Origin: an uncultured Pseudomonadales bacterium
GTDB lineage: Bacteria > Pseudomonadota > Gammaproteobacteria > Pseudomonadales > Porticoccaceae
Assembly (NCBI GenBank): GCA_905478725.1
Contig: CAJQJT010000325.1
Location: 1-5,072, forward strand
Direction: 5' to 3'
Length of the DNA stretch: 5,072 nucleotides
In this document: positions 1 to 5,072 of the stretch, in pieces
How the letters are laid out: every line of letters starts with the position of its first letter
Position numbering within the stretch: the stretch's first letter is position 1
Made by a program: the position numbers and the translations under genes
Notes under the pieces: generated by a model
What the model was told of the DNA's origin: nothing
Seen by the model: the letters and a program-made list of their open reading frames with translations, nothing else
Database searches by the model: none

Positions 1-453
1 CATCAATACCGATGAGGGATAACTGGCTTTGCCGCCAGGCACGTAGATACCGACACGATCTAGGGGCGTAATCTGCTGCCCGAGAACGGTACCGTCGGCT
101 TCACAATAGCGCCAAGAGGGTTGCTCTTGGTGATTGTGGTAGTCGCGAATACGCTCTGCGGCTATCTCGAGGGCATTTCTGGTCTCGACATCGATGGACT
201 CGAGGGCCTGCTGAAGTTGTTCCTGGCCTATGGCTAACTCGCTAATTGCTTTAACCTGGCGACGATCAAAGCGATTGGTCAGCTCAATTAAGGCCTGATC
301 ACCCTGAGCTTTTACCTGACGCAGAATCGCGATCACCGCGTCTTCCACGGCGTTGTCTGAAACCATGTCCCAGGCGATCAGCTCACTCAGGGTTTGGTCA
401 AAATTTTCGTCGCTAGTAGAAAGCGTTGAAATAGCGCAGTTGTCGCTGATCAT
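1..453 (-). CDS. hisD: Histidinol dehydrogenase HisD, N-terminal part (runs off left edge)
   Basis: HisD is the cytoplasmic zinc enzyme that oxidises L-histidinol to L-histidine in two NAD-dependent steps, the last reactions of histidine synthesis. The first 151 residues are present, about a third of the usual 430 or so; the frame is still open at base 1. The N-terminal half has the helical region typical of the family (including a run reading IELTNRFD near residues 57-64), followed by the well-conserved [19 protein letters not shown] stretch at about residues 133-151, which is diagnostic for HisD. The catalytic Glu-His pair and the zinc ligands lie beyond the window and cannot be checked. 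The start is the ATG at 453-451, which overlaps the hisG stop codon in an ATGA arrangement, so translation is probably coupled to hisG. Identification is secure; the integrity of the rest of the gene is unknown. Confidence 0.96.
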   Translation of the reverse strand, partial: MISDNCAISTLSTSDENFDQTLSELIAWDMVSDNAVEDAVIAILRQVKAQGDQALIELTNRFDRRQVKAISELAIGQEQLQQALESIDVETRNALEIAAERIRDYHNHQEQPSWRYCEADGTVLGQQITPLDRVGIYVPGGKASYPSSVLM

Positions 454-1085
454 GAATTACTCTCCACTGCCTCTCTCAGTGCATCGACAATGCGCTGCAC
501 TTCAGTGAACTTAGTTTTCATCGAGGCTTTGTTGACGATCAAACGCGAGCTAATTTCGGCGATTTCATCTCGGGCTTCAAGACCATTGGCACGCAGAGTG
601 TTCCCGGTATCAACTATATCGACAATCTCCTGAGCCAAATCTAGGATAGGCGCCAATTCCATCGCCCCATAGAGTTTAATCAAGTCAGCCTGACGGCCCT
701 GCTGAGCGTAGTATTCACGGGCCACATTGATGTATTTGGTCGCCACCCGCAGTCTGCTGTGCTGCTGAGTGGTGCCTACAGGGACAGCTGTCATCAACTT
801 GCACCGAGCAATACCCAGATCCAGCGGCTCATAATAGCCGTCGCCCTGATGCTCAAGCAGCATATCTTTACCTGCCACCCCCAAATCTGCAGCACCGTAC
901 TGCACATAGGTGGTTACATCTGAGCCACGCAGAATGATCAATCGAACATTGTCACGATTGGTGGGAAAGACCAGCTTACGACTGGTAAAGACATCCTCTG
1001 CTGGCACTATTCCAGCGCGGGCCAGAAGTGGAAGAGTCTCTTTTAATATGCGCCCCTTGGTCAGGGCGATGGTTATCTGGGTCAT
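450..1085 (-). CDS. hisG: ATP phosphoribosyltransferase catalytic subunit, short form (HisG-S)
   Basis: HisG condenses ATP with PRPP to give N1-(5-phosphoribosyl)-ATP, the committed and feedback-controlled step of histidine synthesis in the cytoplasm. The 211-residue product opens with the family's [10 protein letters not shown] start (residues 4-13). It carries [12 protein letters not shown] at 63-74 and the PRPP-binding loop [14 protein letters not shown] at 156-169. Long-form enzymes such as that of E. coli have about 300 residues with a C-terminal histidine-sensing domain; here the protein stops soon after the catalytic domain. By family knowledge such short forms work as a hetero-octamer with HisZ, a catalytically dead HisRS-like protein that also gives histidine inhibition. 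No hisZ lies in this window. A weak AGG precedes the ATG by a few bases. The gene follows murA after 66 bases and overlaps hisD by 4 bases. Confidence 0.97.
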   Translation of the reverse strand: MTQITIALTKGRILKETLPLLARAGIVPAEDVFTSRKLVFPTNRDNVRLIILRGSDVTTYVQYGAADLGVAGKDMLLEHQGDGYYEPLDLGIARCKLMTAVPVGTTQQHSRLRVATKYINVAREYYAQQGRQADLIKLYGAMELAPILDLAQEIVDIVDTGNTLRANGLEARDEIAEISSRLIVNKASMKTKFTEVQRIVDALREAVESNS

Positions 1086-1109
1086 TAGCCTGTCTGCTTT
1101 TTACTTTTC

Positions 1110-1136
1110 GTTATATTGGGTGCCTGAGGCGATCAA
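1110..1136 (-). promoter_or_regulatory. Possible internal promoter for hisG-hisD
   Basis: In the murA-hisG gap the minus strand reads TTGATC (1136-1131), 15 bases, then TATAAC (1115-1110). These match the sigma-70 boxes at 4 of 6 and 5 of 6 positions, but the spacer is shorter than the usual 17. A start near 1103 would leave a leader of under 20 bases before the hisG ATG. There is no convincing terminator after murA, so this would add to read-through rather than replace it. This is inference from motif matching only. Confidence 0.3.
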
Positions 1137-1151
1137 CCTCGACCAGCTTAT

Positions 1152-2703
<1,552 letters not shown>

Positions 2704-2720
2704 AACTCACTCTTTTGTCG

Positions 2721-2745
2721 TCGCGCCCACCTTAGATGTGCGCGA
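2721..2745 (-). other. GC-rich inverted repeat between mlaC and ibaG
   Basis: TCGCGC at 2721-2726 and GCGCGA at 2740-2745 are perfect inverted arms of 6 bases around a 13-base loop. A second pairing (CAC with GTG inside the arms, bulging two C) could lengthen the stem. The element fills most of the 49-base gap just after the mlaC stop codon. No T run follows in the direction of transcription, so it is unlikely to be a classical intrinsic terminator. It could be an mRNA-stabilising or processing hairpin; its role is inference. Confidence 0.5.
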
Positions 2746-2752
2746 ATTAAAT

Positions 2753-3394
2753 TTAAAGACTCTCAGATGACCAGCCATTTATCACTTTATCTATATCACC
2801 ACCGGCGCGCTGAGCCGACTGCACAAATTGATTGCGGAAGGTTTTACCCAGATTAATGCCATTGATTACCACATTGACCACCATCCACTGACCGGTCTTT
2901 TTTTGCGCCATGCTATATTCCAACGGATAGACCGTGTCCGCACTGCGAATTTCCTGCTTTACCGTCAACCGGCGCTGGCCCTCGGGCACTTCCCCAGCTT
3001 TGACCAGTACAATTTCTTGGTTTTCATAACCAATCAGGCCACGACCATAGGTTTCGACTAGGCCGCTGCGAAAAGTCGCTGCGAAGCGCGCACGCTGTTC
3101 GGGTGTGGCTTGGTTGTGGTAATTACCCATTACATTGCGCGCAATAAAGGCAAAATCAATGCGGTCACGGAGTAACCGTTCCAAACTATCGAAGTAGGCT
3201 TCTTCGTTCGCAGGATAAGCCACTTGATGTGCGGCTATAGTATCCAAAAGTTCAACAGTAACCTGCTCAATCTGCTGATATGGATCACTGGTGTTATCCT
3301 GAGCAGCCGCAAGCGAAACAACCCCCAGAGCACCCGTGAAGGCCAGTAAGCCCATGCAAAACCAATTTTTAACGGCCATAAAAACCCTATTCAT
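2753..3394 (-). CDS. mlaC: Periplasmic phospholipid-binding protein MlaC (Ttg2D)
   Basis: MlaC shuttles phospholipids across the periplasm between the outer-membrane MlaA-porin complex and the inner-membrane MlaFEDB ABC transporter, keeping the outer leaflet free of phospholipid. The 213-residue product (211 in E. coli) has a Sec signal peptide: basic start, hydrophobic core at about residues 11-28, and a probable signal-peptidase I site after Ala31 in LAAA-QDN. There is no lipobox Cys at the cleavage site. The mature part shows the family pattern: RDRIDFAFIARNVMG at about 76-90, TPEQRARFAATF soon after, and near the C-terminus WMVVNVVINGINLGKTFRNQF, with a GG-D-KVI-GW ending. Reading frame and length are intact. 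Two starts are possible, Met1 (AGGA 10 bases upstream) and Met6 (AGGG 5 bases upstream); both keep the signal peptide. Unusually, neither mlaD/E/F upstream nor mlaB downstream is present. Confidence 0.93.
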   Translation of the reverse strand: MNRVFMAVKNWFCMGLLAFTGALGVVSLAAAQDNTSDPYQQIEQVTVELLDTIAAHQVAYPANEEAYFDSLERLLRDRIDFAFIARNVMGNYHNQATPEQRARFAATFRSGLVETYGRGLIGYENQEIVLVKAGEVPEGQRRLTVKQEIRSADTVYPLEYSMAQKKTGQWMVVNVVINGINLGKTFRNQFVQSAQRAGGDIDKVINGWSSESL

Positions 3395-3407
3395 AATTTA
3401 ATCATCC

Positions 3408-3417
3408 TGATCGATCA
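3408..3417. repeat. 10-base palindrome with two GATC sites in the mlaC leader
   Basis: TGATCGATCA is a perfect palindrome about 14 bases upstream of the mlaC start, just before its Shine-Dalgarno. It contains two overlapping-spaced GATC (Dam-type) sites. It could be a binding site for a dimeric regulator or simply chance; no function can be shown from the sequence. Confidence 0.35.
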
Positions 3418-3429
3418 ACAGCAAAGACT

Positions 3430-3435
3430 CTTATA
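3430..3435 (-). promoter_or_regulatory. Candidate -10 box for the mlaC-ibaG-murA transcript
   Basis: The minus strand reads TATAAG (3435-3430), a 5 of 6 match to the sigma-70 -10 box, placing a start near 3423 and a leader of about 28 bases before the mlaC ATG. No good -35 box stands at the right distance (TTGCAT is 20 bases upstream), so this is a weak call. A promoter must exist in this gap if mlaC heads the transcript, because the next gene upstream is divergent. Confidence 0.3.
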
Positions 3436-3479
3436 CGCAAGCCTGTATTTAAACGATGCAATATTCCGCGGTAAGTTTG

Positions 3480-3506
3480 CTGACAATAATGGCCCAGCAC
3501 TATAAC
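3480..3506 (+). promoter_or_regulatory. Candidate sigma-70 promoter of yrbG
   Basis: CTGACA (3480-3485) and TATAAC (3501-3506) each match 5 of 6 consensus bases, with a 15-base spacer that is shorter than ideal. A start near 3513 would give a leader of about 53 bases containing the hairpin at 3537-3551 and the GGAGA ribosome binding site at 3558-3562. Confidence 0.45.
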
Positions 3507-3536
3507 ATCCCCGATCTTACGAAGAAATAGAACCCG

Positions 3537-3551
3537 CCGCCGACAAGGCGG
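3537..3551 (+). other. Small GC hairpin in the yrbG leader
   Basis: CCGCC (3537-3541) and GGCGG (3547-3551) pair around a GACAA loop, ending 6 bases before the GGAGA ribosome binding site of yrbG. No T run follows, so it is not a terminator. It might affect mRNA stability or ribosome access; it could also be chance in a GC-rich stretch. Confidence 0.35.
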
Positions 3552-3566
3552 TAATTTGGAGAATTT

Positions 3567-4559
3567 ATGAGCGCAATGTTACTACCGATTGTAGGCCTAC
3601 TGATCGGCGTTCTTGGACTCCTCTGGGGAGCCGATCGGTTTGTCGAAGGCAGTGCTGGCGCAGCGCGAAACTTTGGCATCTCGCCATTGATTATTGGCCT
3701 TACCGTCGTGTCCATTGGCACCTCAGCACCAGAGGTTCTGGTATCGATAAATGCTGCCCTGAGCAATGCCGCAGAATTGGCAGTGGGCAATGCCCTTGGC
3801 TCTAACATGGCCAATATTGGCCTGGTGCTTGGCGTCACCCTGCTAATCGCGCCAACCCCGGTACAGAAGCATCTGCTCACCCAGGAAGGTCTGGTGCTGT
3901 TGGTGATCACAGCAATCGCTGGGTTCTGTCTCTATGATGGCTATCTGGGCCGCACTGAAAGCGCGATCTTGGCTGGGCTGATCTTTCCACTGATTTTTAT
4001 AACCGTTAAATACAAAAAGACCCACATCAGCCCTGAAGAAGTCGCGGTAGGTGAAGATATTCCCGATATCACCATGGGCGCAGCCACTCTCTGGTTTATC
4101 ATCGGCCTGGCGGTACTCTTGGCTAGCGCCGAAGTGACAGTATGGAGCGCTAAGACCATCGCTCAATCCATGGGCGTCAGCGAACTGATTATTGGCCTTA
4201 CCGTAGTCGCCATCGGCACCAGTCTGCCGGAACTGGCAGCGTCGGTGGTCAGTGCCATGCGCGGTCATCACGATATCGCCATAGGTAATGTCTTCGGCTC
4301 AAATCTGTTTAATTTAATGCTAGTGATGCCCGCTGCCGGTATTATCTCGCCAATGGCGATTTCACCTGAGGTGTTTAACCGCGACTTTATCAGCCTTGCC
4401 ATTATGACCCTACTGCTTATGGCGATGGTTGCCCTGGCGCTTAATAAAGCCGCGCGCAATGGCATGCCGGCAGTGCTTTCACGATATCTCGGCGTGATCC
4501 TAATGGCAGGTTACATTGGTTATTACGTCGTACTCTGGCCGGCAATTATCGGCACCTAA
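3567..4559 (+). CDS. yrbG: Inner-membrane sodium/calcium exchanger family protein (YrbG type)
   Basis: This is a member of the CaCA cation/Ca2+ exchanger superfamily, expected to swap Ca2+ for Na+ or H+ across the inner membrane. The substrate and direction are known poorly even for E. coli YrbG (325 residues; here 330). The protein is hydrophobic with about ten membrane segments and two inverted-topology alpha repeats. Repeat 1 has LIIGLTVVSIGTSAPE (41-56) and GNALGSN (74-80). Repeat 2 has LIIGLTVVAIGTSLPE (207-222) and GNVFGSN (240-246). The acidic residues of the GTS-PE motifs (Glu56, Glu222) and the Asn of the GN-GSN motifs are the ion-binding positions of the superfamily. A charged loop at about 148-168 joins the two halves and may face the cytoplasm. 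The start has a good GGAGA four bases before the ATG. The gene is divergent from mlaC and lies 70 bases before kdsD, as in E. coli. Confidence 0.93.
   Translation: MSAMLLPIVGLLIGVLGLLWGADRFVEGSAGAARNFGISPLIIGLTVVSIGTSAPEVLVSINAALSNAAELAVGNALGSNMANIGLVLGVTLLIAPTPVQKHLLTQEGLVLLVITAIAGFCLYDGYLGRTESAILAGLIFPLIFITVKYKKTHISPEEVAVGEDIPDITMGAATLWFIIGLAVLLASAEVTVWSAKTIAQSMGVSELIIGLTVVAIGTSLPELAASVVSAMRGHHDIAIGNVFGSNLFNLMLVMPAAGIISPMAISPEVFNRDFISLAIMTLLLMAMVALALNKAARNGMPAVLSRYLGVILMAGYIGYYVVLWPAIIGT
3688..3706 (+). repeat. 19-base direct repeat, copy 1, inside yrbG alpha repeat 1
   Basis: TGATTATTGGCCTTACCGT is identical to bases 4186-4204. It lies in the same reading frame and encodes the LIIGLTV segment (residues 41-47) that precedes the first GTSAPE motif. 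Confidence 0.85.
4186..4204 (+). repeat. 19-base direct repeat, copy 2, inside yrbG alpha repeat 2
   Basis: This is identical to 3688-3706 and in the same frame. It encodes LIIGLTV at residues 207-213, just before the second motif GTSLPE. The copies are 498 bases apart, which is a multiple of three. Confidence 0.85.
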
Positions 4560-4570
4560 TGAGGCCGCAG

Positions 4571-4599
4571 TTCTCCACTCGCACATTTGCCTCTATAAT
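4571..4599 (+). promoter_or_regulatory. Candidate promoter of kdsD
   Basis: A perfect TATAAT (4594-4599) stands 17 bases after TTCTCC (4571-4576), a poor -35 box (3 of 6). A start near 4606 would leave a leader of about 24 bases. This would let kdsD and the Kdo/Lpt genes that usually follow it be transcribed apart from yrbG. No terminator hairpin is visible in the 70-base gap, so read-through from yrbG is also likely. Confidence 0.45.
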
Positions 4600-4629
4600 G
4601 CCCAACAACTTCACTCAAGCGACAGACCT

Positions 4630-5072
4630 ATGACCGCGACAAACTTTATTACTTCGGCACAGCGCACCATCAAAATGGAAGCCGATGCGGTTGCCGAGCT
4701 GCAACATCGCTTAGACCACAGCTTTGTCACCGCCTGCGAGACTATGCTTGCCTGCGAGGGCCGGGTGATAGTGACAGGCATGGGTAAGTCAGGCCATATT
4801 GGTAACAAAATTGCTGCAACGCTAGCCAGTACAGGGACGCCCTCGTTTTTTGTCCATCCAGGGGAAGCCAGCCATGGCGATCTCGGCATGATCACTAAAA
4901 ACGATGTGGTGATTGTGATTTCAAATTCCGGCAGCACTGCGGAAGTGATTACTATTCTGCCGTTAATCAAGCGCCTGGGCATTCCCATGATCAGCATGAC
5001 CGGTGACCCCGAATCTGTCTTGTCCCAAGCTGCCCTGGCGAATCTCGATGTTAGCGTGGCCACCGAAGCCTG
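4630..5072 (+). CDS. kdsD: D-arabinose 5-phosphate isomerase KdsD, N-terminal part (runs off right edge)
   Basis: KdsD interconverts D-ribulose 5-phosphate and D-arabinose 5-phosphate in the cytoplasm, supplying the precursor of Kdo for the lipopolysaccharide inner core. The visible 147 residues cover most of the SIS sugar-isomerase domain; the full protein is about 325 residues, with two CBS domains expected beyond the window. Visible motifs are TGMGKSGHIGNKIAATLAST (49-68, with Lys53 matching E. coli Lys59), FVHPGEASHGDLGM (74-87, with His82 conserved) and SNSGSTAE (98-105, with Glu105 matching E. coli Glu111). No clear Shine-Dalgarno precedes the ATG at 4630, though the N-terminus fits the family. 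The gene follows yrbG as in E. coli, where kdsC and the lptCAB genes come next; whether that holds here cannot be seen. A GutQ-type paralogue is the main alternative, but the position beside yrbG favours KdsD. Confidence 0.94.
   Translation, partial: MTATNFITSAQRTIKMEADAVAELQHRLDHSFVTACETMLACEGRVIVTGMGKSGHIGNKIAATLASTGTPSFFVHPGEASHGDLGMITKNDVVIVISNSGSTAEVITILPLIKRLGIPMISMTGDPESVLSQAALANLDVSVATEA

Noticed and set aside
1122..1141. GAGG/CCTC hairpin in the murA-hisG gap
   Set aside because: A four-pair stem with no T run after it is too short to support a terminator or attenuator, and no His-rich leader peptide is present before hisG.
3500..3910. Open frame on the minus strand overlapping the start of yrbG and the intergenic region (136 codons)
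   Set aside because: It is antisense to a well-identified membrane protein, shows no recognisable domain, and covers the yrbG leader. It is not a remnant of mlaF, whose Walker motifs are absent.
3843..4271. 142-codon open frame antisense to yrbG
   Set aside because: It lies wholly within yrbG on the other strand; its composition is rich in His, Gln, Cys and Asp, as expected from the reverse of hydrophobic codons, and it has no family motif.
4611..5063. 150-codon open frame antisense to kdsD
   Set aside because: It is opposite a clear SIS-domain gene with conserved catalytic residues and shows no motif of its own.

Overview
The window looks like a chromosomal core region from a gammaproteobacterium outside the Enterobacterales, at roughly 50% GC. 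Two kinds of gene order support this. The murA-hisG-hisD order with a short-form HisG is the pseudomonad and marine-gammaproteobacterial type. The block murA / ibaG / mla genes / divergent yrbG-kdsD is the arrangement known from E. coli and Pseudomonas. I cannot name a genus from the sequence alone.

Left arm, minus strand (about 3394 down to 1). In order of transcription it holds mlaC (periplasmic phospholipid carrier), ibaG (small BolA-family protein), murA (first committed step of peptidoglycan synthesis), hisG (short-form ATP phosphoribosyltransferase, first step of histidine synthesis) and the N-terminal third of hisD (last enzyme of histidine synthesis), which runs off the left edge. Gaps are about 49 to 66 bases, and hisG and hisD overlap by 4 bases, so co-transcription is likely, possibly with an internal promoter before hisG.

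Centre (3395-3566). A 172-base divergent intergenic region separates mlaC from yrbG. It holds candidate promoters for both directions, a 10-base GATC-rich palindrome in the mlaC leader and a GC-rich hairpin in the yrbG leader.

Right arm, plus strand. It holds yrbG (inner-membrane CaCA-family sodium/calcium exchanger) and the N-terminal part of kdsD (arabinose-5-phosphate isomerase, the entry to Kdo synthesis for lipopolysaccharide), which runs off the right edge. A perfect TATAAT box lies just before kdsD.

The genes share a cell-envelope theme (outer-membrane lipid asymmetry, peptidoglycan precursor, Kdo), with histidine genes attached downstream. The main oddity is that mlaC stands alone. 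The genes normally found beside it (mlaF, mlaE, mlaD on the yrbG side and mlaB on the ibaG side) are absent although both flanks are conserved. I see no mobile element, CRISPR array, tRNA or rRNA, and no stretch over 300 bases without a gene. I found no convincing new biological system; most of the window is ordinary core genome.
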